Positions 52,169 through 60,469 of a stretch of DNA of 64,000 nucleotides are shown piece after piece. Both the position numbers and the translations under genes were made by a program. Position 1 is the first letter of the stretch. Each line of letters opens with the position of its first letter. This DNA is from Mesostigma viride (taxonomy: Eukaryota > Streptophyta > Mesostigmatophyceae > Mesostigmatales > Mesostigmataceae), in contig RPFO01001957.1 in NCBI GenBank assembly GCA_009746045.1, positions 1 through 64,000 of the forward strand. Direction: 5' to 3'. The notes under the pieces are model-generated. The model worked only from the letters and a program-made list of their open reading frames with translations. It was not told the DNA's origin and ran no database searches.

Positions 52169-52957
52169 ATGCGAAGGATGGCCGAAGAGGAGGACCGCGG
52201 TCTGAGCATCCGCATCCCGCCCCGGCTCGTGGACGACGCGGACACCCCGTGCGAGGCGCGCGTCAAGGACAAGGTGCATCCGAGGGAGGCGCCCGACGTG
52301 GACGTGTACCAGTACGTCATCCGGGACCACACGTACGACTCGTGTCACGAGGACAGCGAAAAGAGCAGCGGGACGACGCCCCCCGATCGGCTGTGGACGT
52401 CGAAGATCGAGACGCTCGTATACGCGTGGGGGCAGAAGGCGGTGGCGTACCGCCAGATGCACGACATGGCGGCCGCCCGGTCCATGTTTTTTTACAACAT
52501 ATTGGGCGTCCCCGCGATCGTTCTGTCCGCCACGGCGGGGGCGCTCGCGTTCAGTTCGAAGAAAGACGAAGGCTTCGATGCCGTGTCCTTGTACGTGGGC
52601 AGTGTGAGCATGGTCGTAAGCGCTTTAACCGGAATACAAAATTTCCTCCATTTTTCCCAAAGGGCCGAGCAACACAAGCAAATGGTGCACAAATTCGCGG
52701 CGTTCTACCACGAGGTGGACGCCGAGTTGACCAAACAGAGGAAACACCGAATGAACCCCTTCGATTTCGTGCAGATGTTGCGGCTCACGTTGGACAGGCT
52801 GGTGTCCGACGGACCGTCCATCCCGCCGAGCGTGAAGCGCGCGCACCTCAGGATGGCCGAGGCGCACCGACGCGGACGGACGCTCGACGAGGACGACGAG
52901 ATCATGGTGAACGTCCGCAAGGACGAGGAGATGCAGGGCGTGCGACACATGAGCTGA
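52169..52957 (+). CDS. SLATT-type two-helix membrane protein, 262 aa
   Basis: After an 85-residue charged N-terminus, two hydrophobic helices (ILGVPAIVLSATAGALAF, near 112-130, and LYVGSVSMVVSALTGIQNFL, near 140-160) are followed by HFSQRAEQHKQMVHKFAAFYHEVDAEL. This arrangement matches the SLATT 2TM domain, known from bacterial conflict systems as a pore-forming effector and also common in large DNA viruses, where its role is unknown. It lies 22 bp after the adenosyltransferase gene. Confidence 0.6.
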   Translation: MRRMAEEEDRGLSIRIPPRLVDDADTPCEARVKDKVHPREAPDVDVYQYVIRDHTYDSCHEDSEKSSGTTPPDRLWTSKIETLVYAWGQKAVAYRQMHDMAAARSMFFYNILGVPAIVLSATAGALAFSSKKDEGFDAVSLYVGSVSMVVSALTGIQNFLHFSQRAEQHKQMVHKFAAFYHEVDAELTKQRKHRMNPFDFVQMLRLTLDRLVSDGPSIPPSVKRAHLRMAEAHRRGRTLDEDDEIMVNVRKDEEMQGVRHMS

Positions 52958-53000
52958 CGGGGGCGAAAATTTTGGATGTGTCTATTGTACGGCCGACGAC

Positions 53001-53186
53001 ATGCGCGGTCTCTCGCTGATCGTTTATTTCTTCGTCAACTACGTGTTGCTGGTCTTCCGACCGCGGTGCATGTTCGAGGAGAACGGACGCCCGCTATCGT
53101 TCGGTATAGGGACCAACCAGACGCTGCTTCCTTTCTGGATCGTGGCCTTGCTCGCGGCGCTGTACGCTCGACTGCTAGCCGAATAG
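53001..53186 (+). CDS. small membrane protein, 61 aa
   Basis: Two hydrophobic segments (LSLIVYFFVNYVLLVF and LLPFWIVALLAALYARLLA) with a short loop. The start is preceded by TATTGTACGGCCGACGAC, closely resembling the TATTGTACAACCGAC element before the 62781 gene. A small virion membrane protein is likely. Confidence 0.55.
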   Translation: MRGLSLIVYFFVNYVLLVFRPRCMFEENGRPLSFGIGTNQTLLPFWIVALLAALYARLLAE

Positions 53187-53192
53187 CCGATC

Positions 53193-53435
53193 ATGGACAC
53201 CCTGGAGCTGCCGTGGTTCGACGCGTCGAACGAGCCGGAGGAGGCGTTCGGAGACGACCTGCCGGACGCCTTCGAGAGCCACTACCGCGACGAACTGCTG
53301 AACCTGTACCTGGCCCTGCGCGAGATGGCGAGCGCCTCGGGCCTCCCCTTCTTCCGGGACGCCACGTTTTCCAAGTTTTGCGATTTCGTGAAGGCGACGA
53401 GCGCGCCCGAGAATATTCCTCCTCCGTTGTACTAG
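53193..53435 (+). CDS. small acidic protein, 80 aa
   Basis: An acidic, soluble, helical protein (LPDAFESHYRDELLNLYLAL, then FFRDATFSKFCDFVKATSAP) lying between two membrane or virion genes, 6 bp from each. No family recognised. Confidence 0.55.
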   Translation: MDTLELPWFDASNEPEEAFGDDLPDAFESHYRDELLNLYLALREMASASGLPFFRDATFSKFCDFVKATSAPENIPPPLY

Positions 53436-53440
53436 AAAGG

Positions 53441-54241
53441 ATGGATTCTCTCGTCCGAGGTCGTTTCGGGAACCCGAACGACGTGATCACGCTGAACCGC
53501 GTCCCTCCGATTTTGAACCCGCTCATCAACGAGATCCCTCCGTCCGTGCTGTCCCCCGTCGACGACGTCGTGGTCACGCCCGTGGGCTCCTCTCTCCTGG
53601 TCATCCCGCGTTCCATCATGGAGCGACACGAGGTCGTCCACGTGGGCGGGAACAGCGTGACGTACTGCCCCTACACCGGGTGCGCGGCCGCGTACCCGCT
53701 GCCGTACAGCACCACCGGCCTGGTGTACAATAGCAACGTCCTGCTGTACGACCACACGGACGGGTCGCTCCTGTGCCAGCTGCTGGGGCGGTACGTGAAG
53801 GGTCCGAAACGCGGGGTGATGATCCCTAGGACGCCGGCGATCGTGTGCCCCCACACGGCGATCACGTCCATCTCCAGGCCCGGGACGACCTTCGGGGACT
53901 TGAGGGGGTACGGAACGAACGTCTCCTACGTCCACGGGGCGCCGACGGACACCGACTACGACTGGACGGACCAGTACGCCGGATACAGGGATTCGCGGGA
54001 GACGAAGTTCCCGGTCGCCGCTCCGTTCCGCCCCCGAGGCCGCGTGCATCCCAAGGACACGGGGTACGTCGATCTGTGGGACGACTCGAAGGAGTTCGTG
54101 CCCGGCCGGCCGGCGTCCTTCGGCGACCTGACGGCGCTTTTGTCCCGGCGCCACTTTCCGGTGGCCATGTTCGCGTTCGCGCACGCGGCGTTCGAACGCG
54201 AGTTGCGGGAACTCGACCCCGTGACGCGGTTCCCCATATAA
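53441..54241 (+). CDS. hypothetical virion-type protein, 266 aa
   Basis: I start at 53441 (MDSLVRGRFGNPNDV), because the longer frame upstream overlaps other genes. The product is beta-rich with two cysteine-containing stretches (VTYCPYTGCAAAYPLPY and AIVCPHTA) and no membrane segment. Its compact placement among structural genes suggests a virion protein; no family recognised. Confidence 0.6.
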   Translation: MDSLVRGRFGNPNDVITLNRVPPILNPLINEIPPSVLSPVDDVVVTPVGSSLLVIPRSIMERHEVVHVGGNSVTYCPYTGCAAAYPLPYSTTGLVYNSNVLLYDHTDGSLLCQLLGRYVKGPKRGVMIPRTPAIVCPHTAITSISRPGTTFGDLRGYGTNVSYVHGAPTDTDYDWTDQYAGYRDSRETKFPVAAPFRPRGRVHPKDTGYVDLWDDSKEFVPGRPASFGDLTALLSRRHFPVAMFAFAHAAFERELRELDPVTRFPI

Positions 54242-54261
54242 TCTGCGCTACCTAGGATAGA

Positions 54262-55485
54262 ATGGGGAAGGAACTCGTCGTGTTCGCGATCATCACCGTC
54301 GCCGTCCTGGCCATCGCCTACCTGAGCATGTCCGCCGCGACCGAGGACAAGAAGGAAGACGACGCGGCGGCGACGGAGACCAAGCCCGCCGACGCGGCGG
54401 GCGCCGGTGAGGGCGCGCCGACGCCGCCGCCGACGGATCCGGTGGTCGTCGTCAAGTTGCCCGAGGAGATGACGAACGAGGAGCTGGCCAAAGAGCGCTC
54501 CCGAATCCTCGCGCTGAACAGCGGCATCGAGAGCGCCGAAGCCGTCAAACGCATCCAAGCGTACATCGAGGCGCGCGAGCTCGAGCAGAGCGCGTTCCCG
54601 ACGACGGCGGATATGGAGGGCGCGAGCGGAGACCGGCAAACGGGGCTCGAGAAGGCCACCGCGCAGACGTTGACGTTCCTCGAGAGGGCGTACCGCGAGA
54701 CCTTGCGCGTCTCTCACGACGCGATCTCCGACCGCCTTCTGGAATGCGTGGAGAAGACGCTCAACGACGAGGAGATCCGCTTGCGGGCCGTCTTCAACGC
54801 CCTCACGAGGAACACGTCCGCGCGGAGTGAGGCCAACGAGGCTCTGAACCGATACAAGGCGCTGTGGCGACCCGCATACGACACGTTCGAGGCGTACTTG
54901 GAAGGCGACCGGGCGCGTCGCGCGCCGAACGTCATGATCTCGTTCCTCATCAACATGGGCATTCAGGGGGAGATCGCGAGCTACGTCGAGAATCCGTACT
55001 CGTTCGTGCGACTGAACGTGGCGAGTAACACGCCCAAGATCGTCGAGTGGATCGCGGCCGAGAGGTACAAGCAGGACAACGCGGGGTCCAAGGCCCTGCG
55101 TCCCATCACGGACGCGGACGGCGACGCGATGAGAAACAACCTCAAGAACGCGAGCCACAAGGCGATGGACGTCGAGACGGCGCGATTGCGCAAGAGCCAC
55201 GACGAGCACAACGCGGCGGACATCAGCGGGAAGGCCGCCAAGAAGCTGCTGCTGGAGGATTTCTTGCGACAGAAGACGGCGGCCGAGGCCTCCTACGGCG
55301 ACGCGATCGACGCCGAGCCGCGCGGCGTCATGTTCGACTTTTTGTGGACTACGCAAGAGATCTCGAAAATGGGCATGGACGAGATCGCGAAATTGGTAGC
55401 GAATCCGACCGAGTGGGTGCAGCGGTCCGTCGACAACGCGAAACGCATGCGGACGTTTATTTTCACGAACGAGTATTTTCGTTAG
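54262..55485 (+). CDS. N-terminally anchored alpha-helical protein, 407 aa
   Basis: The N-terminal membrane helix (LVVFAIITVAVLAIAYLSM, residues about 5-23) is followed by an acidic Ala/Pro-rich linker and about 330 residues of charged helices (EEMTNEELAKERSRILALNS, RDALLECVEK-like blocks). The start is preceded by ATCTGCGCTACC, also found before the 36043 gene. Likely a virion membrane protein with a long helical ectodomain or endodomain. No family recognised. Confidence 0.6.
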   Translation: MGKELVVFAIITVAVLAIAYLSMSAATEDKKEDDAAATETKPADAAGAGEGAPTPPPTDPVVVVKLPEEMTNEELAKERSRILALNSGIESAEAVKRIQAYIEARELEQSAFPTTADMEGASGDRQTGLEKATAQTLTFLERAYRETLRVSHDAISDRLLECVEKTLNDEEIRLRAVFNALTRNTSARSEANEALNRYKALWRPAYDTFEAYLEGDRARRAPNVMISFLINMGIQGEIASYVENPYSFVRLNVASNTPKIVEWIAAERYKQDNAGSKALRPITDADGDAMRNNLKNASHKAMDVETARLRKSHDEHNAADISGKAAKKLLLEDFLRQKTAAEASYGDAIDAEPRGVMFDFLWTTQEISKMGMDEIAKLVANPTEWVQRSVDNAKRMRTFIFTNEYFR

Positions 55486-55500
55486 TAATGATATGCGATA

Positions 55501-55710
55501 ATGAATAACCTTTACGCGATCGCGTTGACTCTCGTGGGAGTGATGGTGATCTGGTTCGGGACGTCCATGATCCCCGAGACCCCCCAACAGGCATCCACGT
55601 TGCAAAACCTCCCCAGTCGCATGTTCATCGCGGGGGGGATGCTCGCGTGCATCCCGGGCGCCATCGCGGCCTTCCGGTTCGCGAGCAACCGGTCTAGTTC
55701 CAAAACGTGA
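55501..55710 (+). CDS. small two-helix membrane protein, 69 aa
   Basis: Two hydrophobic segments (YAIALTLVGVMVIWFGTSMI and MFIAGGMLACIPGAIAAF) flank a short polar loop. The 3' end overlaps the convergent exonuclease gene by 17 bases. Likely a virion membrane protein. Confidence 0.55.
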   Translation: MNNLYAIALTLVGVMVIWFGTSMIPETPQQASTLQNLPSRMFIAGGMLACIPGAIAAFRFASNRSSSKT

Positions 55711-56569
55711 AGTTCGCCAACGACGTGACCTCTTCCACCTCCTTCTCCTTTTCTTTGCGTTCGACGGGAGACGGGGCCCGCGGGGGTTTGTCGACGAACG
55801 GGAACGGCTCCTCCTCCTTCGGCCCGATGTCGATGTCGATCTCCACCCTCGCCCTCTTGCCGCTCCCCCGCGAGGAGGCGGTCGACCGATCCGATTCCGA
55901 CCCGGACCCCGACGCGAGGAACGCCCCCGTCTTGTCCAGGTACTCCAGCCCGCCCTTCGCGTCGATCTCGACCCAGTCGTTGCGGAATTTTTGCATGACC
56001 GGAAAAAAGCGCCGGAACCAGCCCCTGTCGCGTTTCATCTCCAGGATATCGAGCACTTGTTCGCTCCACGTCGTCGGTGGCGAGTACTGCACGAAGTGGG
56101 CCACCTCGAGATTCAGGATCTCGAGCAGCACCTGAACTTGCGGGACGTAGTACTTGGGGCATTCGTGCGTGATCTTGCGACGGAGGGGACACTTGATCTC
56201 GATCAGGATGCCGTCGGTGGTCACGCGGTCGGGGCTCCCGCCCAACCAGGGGTGCAGGGGGTGCGCGATCAGACCGAACTCGAGACACGTCTTCCCCGTC
56301 ACCTTCTCGTACTCGCGCGCGGCGACGTCCTCGTTATCGTTCCCCCACTTGGTGGCGGCGTTGCCCGCGAAGGCGTAACGCGAATCCCCGAGCTTCTTGC
56401 GCAACAACTTGTCGCGGCTTTGGTACGGGTTGCACCCGATGGCGGCGGCCAGGTCGGACGCGGTCAACATCTTGTCGCGGATGGCGAACCATTCCGGACT
56501 GCGTTGAGGCGGCGTCCGGATTTTGAGCAGTTCCAAGACCGCCGGATGGACGTACGCGTTTTTCTCCAT
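55694..56569 (-). CDS. YqaJ/lambda-type exonuclease (viral recombinase nuclease), 291 aa
   Basis: The YqaJ signature is clear: RSPEWFAIRDKMLTASDLAA, then AIGCNPYQSRDKLLRKKLG near residues 23-60. NEDVAAREYEKVTG follows, then the PD-(D/E)xK core GGSPDRVTTDGILIEIKCP near 108-126 (catalytic Asp and E-x-K). Such enzymes resect double-stranded DNA ends for single-strand annealing recombination. It neighbours the Holliday junction resolvase gene, forming a recombination pair. The C-terminal 80 residues are disordered. Confidence 0.88.
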   Translation of the reverse strand: MEKNAYVHPAVLELLKIRTPPQRSPEWFAIRDKMLTASDLAAAIGCNPYQSRDKLLRKKLGDSRYAFAGNAATKWGNDNEDVAAREYEKVTGKTCLEFGLIAHPLHPWLGGSPDRVTTDGILIEIKCPLRRKITHECPKYYVPQVQVLLEILNLEVAHFVQYSPPTTWSEQVLDILEMKRDRGWFRRFFPVMQKFRNDWVEIDAKGGLEYLDKTGAFLASGSGSESDRSTASSRGSGKRARVEIDIDIGPKEEEPFPFVDKPPRAPSPVERKEKEKEVEEVTSLANFTFWN

Positions 56570-56628
56570 CGAGAAAAGTGCTCGCTAGCTGAGAGCCGAC
56601 AAAAAAGGCGGCGAGGGGCGAACGCGCG

Positions 56629-57222
56629 TCACAGGGTCACCTCTCGCGTCGGCCGCTCCTCGATCAGCCTCGACAGGCCTTGCAGGAAGGCGTCCGCGGC
56701 GTCGTCCTTCTTGTGGAGCGAGTGGAAGTACATGACGTGAACGGGGTACTGCTCCAGGATTTTGGCGGTGTGCTCGATGGCGAGCTTCTTGTTGTAGCGG
56801 TACCGGTTCTTTATATTGCACTCGACGGGGGGGCCGGTGTAGACGTGCAGTTTCCGTGACGGCGATACGAACTCCACTTTCATCTTCGGGAACTGGTCCG
56901 TGTCGATCGGACGGTAGAGGAGATGCGTCTCGAAGAAGGACTGGATCACGTGGCTGATCACCTTCATCTTGACGTTGGTCTTGGTCTGCCGCTCGATGAG
57001 GACCTTGTCGGCGACGCAGAACGACCCGATGCGACGGAACAGTTCGGCGGGCAGTTTCTTGCACGCCTCCTCGAGCGAGCTCGCGTCCAGATCGACGACC
57101 TCCCAGTTCAGGATCTCGAAACGGGCGTTCCCGGCGTACTCGTTGGGCGGTCCGTCGCAGTGTTGCAGCGTGCAGTACGCCAAGTTCGTGATGCCCACGT
57201 CGAAACTCAAGAAGATCGTCAT
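56629..57222 (-). CDS. poxvirus A22-type Holliday junction resolvase, 197 aa
   Basis: An RNase H-fold resolvase with the N-terminal FLSFDVGITNLAYCTLQ (catalytic Asp at residue 8), a central VLIERQTKTN acidic motif, and the C-terminal KKDDAADAFLQGL (residues about 172-184). These are the acidic motifs of the RuvC/A22 family. It resolves branched or concatemeric replication intermediates. It lies 59 bp after the exonuclease gene on the same strand. Confidence 0.88.
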   Translation of the reverse strand: MTIFLSFDVGITNLAYCTLQHCDGPPNEYAGNARFEILNWEVVDLDASSLEEACKKLPAELFRRIGSFCVADKVLIERQTKTNVKMKVISHVIQSFFETHLLYRPIDTDQFPKMKVEFVSPSRKLHVYTGPPVECNIKNRYRYNKKLAIEHTAKILEQYPVHVMYFHSLHKKDDAADAFLQGLSRLIEERPTREVTL

Positions 57223-57262
57223 CGCGTCCGTTATTTTCCGATACTACGATATACATATAAGT

Positions 57263-57778
57263 ATGCTCCCGGTGAACGTACCCCCGAACGCCTTCTCGTA
57301 CGCGGACTTCGTCGGCGGGTCCTCGGTCGCGGTGGGCCGGACGACGGACAAACAGATCGTGGAGCGGTCGTTCCCGGTCTACCGCGCGTTCCTGTCGGCC
57401 CAGAACCTGGAGGAGGTCCGGAACCGTCTGCGATACTCGCTGAAGATCGCGGTGCCCGTCGAGACGCTCGTGCAGAAGGCGCGCGTGGTCTACGAGTCTC
57501 GCCCCGACATCCGCCTTCTCGAGCGGCGGTCGGTGACGCGCGGCAGCTGCGACGACCGATGGGACCTGCTCGACGAGCTGAACCGCGACCTGTCGGCGAA
57601 GATGGGGCGGGAGCGGGACCTGTACCGGAACTCGGACATGTTCCGCCGTCTCGCGAGCGTCGCGCTGGGCGAGTCCAACCTGGGCAGTTTCGTCAACCCG
57701 CTGCAGGAGTACACGGTCGAGTCCCTCCGCAACAACAAGAACAACCCCATCGTCATCGACAACATCATGGACCCGTGA
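57263..57778 (+). CDS. hypothetical protein, 171 aa
   Basis: Starts at 57263 (MLPVNVPPNAF) after ATATACATATAAGT, a strong AT-rich late-type element. The protein is charged and helical (VYRAFLSAQNLEEVRNRLRY), with an arginine-rich centre and a C-terminal VESLRNNKNNPIVIDNIMDP. The N-terminal anchor-like proline segment recalls small structural proteins; no family recognised. Confidence 0.6.
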   Translation: MLPVNVPPNAFSYADFVGGSSVAVGRTTDKQIVERSFPVYRAFLSAQNLEEVRNRLRYSLKIAVPVETLVQKARVVYESRPDIRLLERRSVTRGSCDDRWDLLDELNRDLSAKMGRERDLYRNSDMFRRLASVALGESNLGSFVNPLQEYTVESLRNNKNNPIVIDNIMDP

Positions 57779-57847
57779 GCCGCGCCGAGCGCGCGTTTCG
57801 CGCGACGGAAAAAAAGTAAAGCGAGTGAGTACGTACGAGCCCGAGGG

Positions 57848-58609
57848 ATGGCGTCCAACGGCAAGTTCATGAACGTCTCGGTCGGCGCCCCCCTCTTCCT
57901 CTCCGAGGAGGAGCACGCGAGGTTCCAGGCGACCGGCGTGATGCCCGATCGCGGCGAGGAGGCCGCGCCGCCCCCGCCCGTCGCGGCGGAGGGGCCCGTC
58001 GCCCCGTCCGAATCCAAACGTCTCGTCATCGAGCCCGACTTGACCCTCCCCGTCTCCTCCGCCCCGTCCAAGCCCGCCGCCGACGACGAGCTCGAGGAGG
58101 GCGAGATCCCGCCGGCCGCGAGGAGGCGGGTCGAGGCCAAGGAGGACCCCGAGTCCGTCCACGTCAAGGGGCAGAAGTTCGCGGTCGTCAGTCTGGTCGT
58201 CCCCCCGCGGTCCGACCACCTGGCGCTCAAACTGCGCGGGGCGTTCGACGACATGGCGGAGGCCGAGAAGCACGCCGAGGAAGTCATGAAGGCCGACCCC
58301 GACTTCGACATCTTCATCGTGTCCATGTACAACTGGATCGTCCTCCCGCTGCCGGACGACGTCCGCGCCGGGGTCAAGCACAGGTACACCGACGAGCGGC
58401 TCGACAGGATCATGGGGAAGTACCACGAAGACCGGCTCAAGTCGAAGGACTTCAACCAGGAACGCATCCGGGCCAGCAAGGAGGCCGGCGCCAAGGGCGA
58501 GGCGGGACCCGTGCAGGAGGGCGCCATACCGACGGAGGTCGTGCTCGAGGGCGGGCGGCCGACGATCGAGTGCGTCACGGAGGTCGACGAAGACGCGGTC
58601 GCCGCGTGA
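57848..58609 (+). CDS. DUF5832-like protein, 253 aa
   Basis: After a disordered 100-residue N-terminus, residues about 100-215 contain EDPESVHVKGQKFAVVSLVV, then LRGAFDDMAEAEKHAEEVMK, DPDFDIFIVSMYNWIVLPLP and YTDERLDRIMGKYHEDRL. This ordering (EDP...GQKF..VS...P, G.F....EA......DP.FD.....Y.W, Y.DE.L..IM..Y) matches DUF5832 proteins of large DNA viruses. Often virion-associated; function unknown. Confidence 0.7.
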   Translation: MASNGKFMNVSVGAPLFLSEEEHARFQATGVMPDRGEEAAPPPPVAAEGPVAPSESKRLVIEPDLTLPVSSAPSKPAADDELEEGEIPPAARRRVEAKEDPESVHVKGQKFAVVSLVVPPRSDHLALKLRGAFDDMAEAEKHAEEVMKADPDFDIFIVSMYNWIVLPLPDDVRAGVKHRYTDERLDRIMGKYHEDRLKSKDFNQERIRASKEAGAKGEAGPVQEGAIPTEVVLEGGRPTIECVTEVDEDAVAA

Positions 58610-58639
58610 TTTTTTCGTACCGTATACAGTATAGACGCC

Positions 58640-59257
58640 ATGTCGAACGTGAACGCGATCCTGGGGTCGGTCCAAACCGTCGGCAAGGTCGCGATGATCG
58701 GGTCGTCGATCCTGGGGCTCGTGATCGGCACCGCCCTCATCGCGGGAGGCTCCGTCCTCTTCCTCAAGAGGAAGAGGTACGTCCAAGGGACCGCGCGCGT
58801 CACGCTCGTCCACAAGGCGGACGAGGCCGACAAGTCCGAGAACCCGAAGCGGAAGTGCGAGGAGGTCGTGAAGACGATCACGAGCAACAGCGCTCGCACG
58901 AAGGGCACGTGGACGGGGGGGCAGTCCACGACCTCCGCGACGTCCTCCACGAGGACGATCAAGACCTGGAGGTGTCTCGTCGACGTCGTGTTCACGCACG
59001 ACGGGAAGGAGCACGGCGCGAAGATGTTCGTCGAGGGCGAGAACCAGGCGAAGGCGGGCGACGAGGTGAAGGTCGAATGGGAGGCCGCGGATCCCGTCGG
59101 GACGCTGAAGCAGTGTTGCGAGGGGCCCTTTCGGACCTACTTGAGCGCCGGCATGGCCGGGTTGGGACTGGTCGTCCTGATAGGTAGCATCGTCACGATG
59201 TTGTTGAGGAACAACAAGGCCGCGCAGACGTTCAGCGGCGTGCAGACCTTTTTCTAG
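58640..59257 (+). CDS. two-helix membrane protein with DUF3592-like domain, 205 aa
   Basis: N-terminal helix VAMIGSSILGLVIGTALIAG (near 15-34) and C-terminal helix LSAGMAGLGLVVLIGSIVTML (near 168-188) flank a soluble beta domain with CLVDVVFTHDGKEHGAKMFV and GDEVKVEWEA, resembling the DUF3592 fold. GTATACAGTATAG precedes the start. The stop overlaps the convergent 59254 gene by four bases. Probably a virion membrane protein. Confidence 0.6.
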   Translation: MSNVNAILGSVQTVGKVAMIGSSILGLVIGTALIAGGSVLFLKRKRYVQGTARVTLVHKADEADKSENPKRKCEEVVKTITSNSARTKGTWTGGQSTTSATSSTRTIKTWRCLVDVVFTHDGKEHGAKMFVEGENQAKAGDEVKVEWEAADPVGTLKQCCEGPFRTYLSAGMAGLGLVVLIGSIVTMLLRNNKAAQTFSGVQTFF

Positions 59258-59754
59258 TAGAACTCGGGATCGGACGGAGCGACGCACGCGCACACGTTCT
59301 CGCTAGTGGGAAACAGTCCGTACGGTAGATTGCAGGCCCGACAACGAGCGGGGTTTATCGAATTGTAATCCAAGTGACCGCACAACGCGTTCGTCCAAAC
59401 GCTCTTCGGGAATCGGAGCAGACTGGCGATGTCCTCCGACGAGAACGGGACCGTCTTGGTCGCGTTCTCGTCGTCGTCGACCGTCTTCACGAGCAGCACG
59501 TCCTTGTCCACGTCCTCGCCCAACATGAGCGAGGCAGTGTAGTTGTATTCCTTGCGTCCGTCGCCGGACAGGTACACCCCCACCGCCCGGCCGCGGTACG
59601 GCAGCTCGCCCGGCGCGGCAAGGATGTCGTGCAAAACGGGGTCTTTCAAAACTTGGCGGATGCGCGCGAACGAGTACTGGACCGGGACGTCCACGACCAG
59701 GAGCCCCGGCCCGCCGCGCGGTAACAACACGGCGTTCGACGCGGCCGCCATCAC
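59254..59754 (-). CDS. hypothetical protein with C-terminal Cys cluster, 166 aa
   Basis: An alpha/beta-looking N-terminal domain (LLVVDVPVQYSFARIRQVLK) is followed by a C-terminal cluster CGHLDYNSINPARCRACNLP...CACVAP that could bind zinc (C, H, C, C, C). Starts MMAAASN, with the second ATG equally possible. Convergent with the 58640 gene. No family recognised. Confidence 0.55.
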   Translation of the reverse strand: MMAAASNAVLLPRGGPGLLVVDVPVQYSFARIRQVLKDPVLHDILAAPGELPYRGRAVGVYLSGDGRKEYNYTASLMLGEDVDKDVLLVKTVDDDENATKTVPFSSEDIASLLRFPKSVWTNALCGHLDYNSINPARCRACNLPYGLFPTSENVCACVAPSDPEFY

Positions 59755-59785
59755 TTTTCCGCGCGTATAGTATCGACATTAATAG

Positions 59786-60169
59786 ATGGAGAGATTAACC
59801 GCGTCTTCCGCGTACGACCTCGTGAAAGCGTCGCAAGCGGGGAAGCGGATGGTCGAACACAAGATATCGAAGGCGCTAGACACGTGCATCCGTTCCGCGT
59901 CGTCGCAGGGACAGACGTCCCTCCTCTACACCGTGCCCACCTATCAGTTCGGTCTCCCCATCTACGATGTCGATCATGTGGTGAGAAAAGTGGGGAAGGA
60001 TCTCGTGCGAAAAGGGTTTCGTGTTAAATTGGTCGGTCACAATCATTTATACGTCGAGTGGGGCCCCACAAAGCAGAAGAAGAAAAACCCTACCACCGTC
60101 GCCGTTCCGAGCCAGGCGACCATCGACGCGACCCGGCGCGTGCGGTTCCAACTAACCAAGGGACGGTGA
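59786..60169 (+). CDS. DUF5759-like protein, 127 aa
   Basis: Carries an ordered core: VEHKISKALDTCIRSASSQG, YTVPTYQFGLPIYDVDHVVR and VGKDLVRKGFRVKLVGHNHL-YVEW. The VP...G.P.YD......L.. .GF.V......L.I.W pattern matches DUF5759 proteins of large DNA viruses. Start preceded by TATAGTATCGACATTAATAG. A short conserved protein of unknown function, possibly virion-packaged. Confidence 0.65.
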   Translation: MERLTASSAYDLVKASQAGKRMVEHKISKALDTCIRSASSQGQTSLLYTVPTYQFGLPIYDVDHVVRKVGKDLVRKGFRVKLVGHNHLYVEWGPTKQKKKNPTTVAVPSQATIDATRRVRFQLTKGR

Positions 60170-60442
60170 CGACCGAACGGCGATCTCGAGCATCCACAGC
60201 GTGAGGAATCCCAGCAGCACGGCATTGGCCACTTCGAGCATCCCCTCCGGCGTCTGCTTCGGCACCCCCACCCTGCAAAAAGCCTGGTTGGCGTACTCGC
60301 ACGCCCCTCTCGTGGCCCCCGCCGGCTCCCACGCGTTCACGCCGCCCCACTCGCCGACCGGAGGGGGGTAGACGGGCGTTTTGGGGGCGTACGCCATTCT
60401 GGGCCGGGCCCAATGAGGATGCGCGACCAACACGGACGTCAT
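60152..60442 (-). CDS. small C-terminally anchored membrane protein, 96 aa
   Basis: Starts at 60442 (MTSVLVAHPHW) after GTATAC. The N-terminal half is proline-rich with PVYPPP, and the C-terminus has one hydrophobic helix (EVANAVLLGFLTLWMLEIAV). The last 18 bases overlap the convergent 59786 gene. Likely a tail-anchored virion protein. Confidence 0.5.
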   Translation of the reverse strand: MTSVLVAHPHWARPRMAYAPKTPVYPPPVGEWGGVNAWEPAGATRGACEYANQAFCRVGVPKQTPEGMLEVANAVLLGFLTLWMLEIAVRSSPSLG

Positions 60443-60469
60443 GTATACTAGCACACCAACACGAAAAAT

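Noticed and set aside
56585-59293. Minus-strand open frame of 902 codons
   Set aside because: Antisense to the DUF5832-like and other genes; Arg/Asp/Leu shadow composition and no motif.
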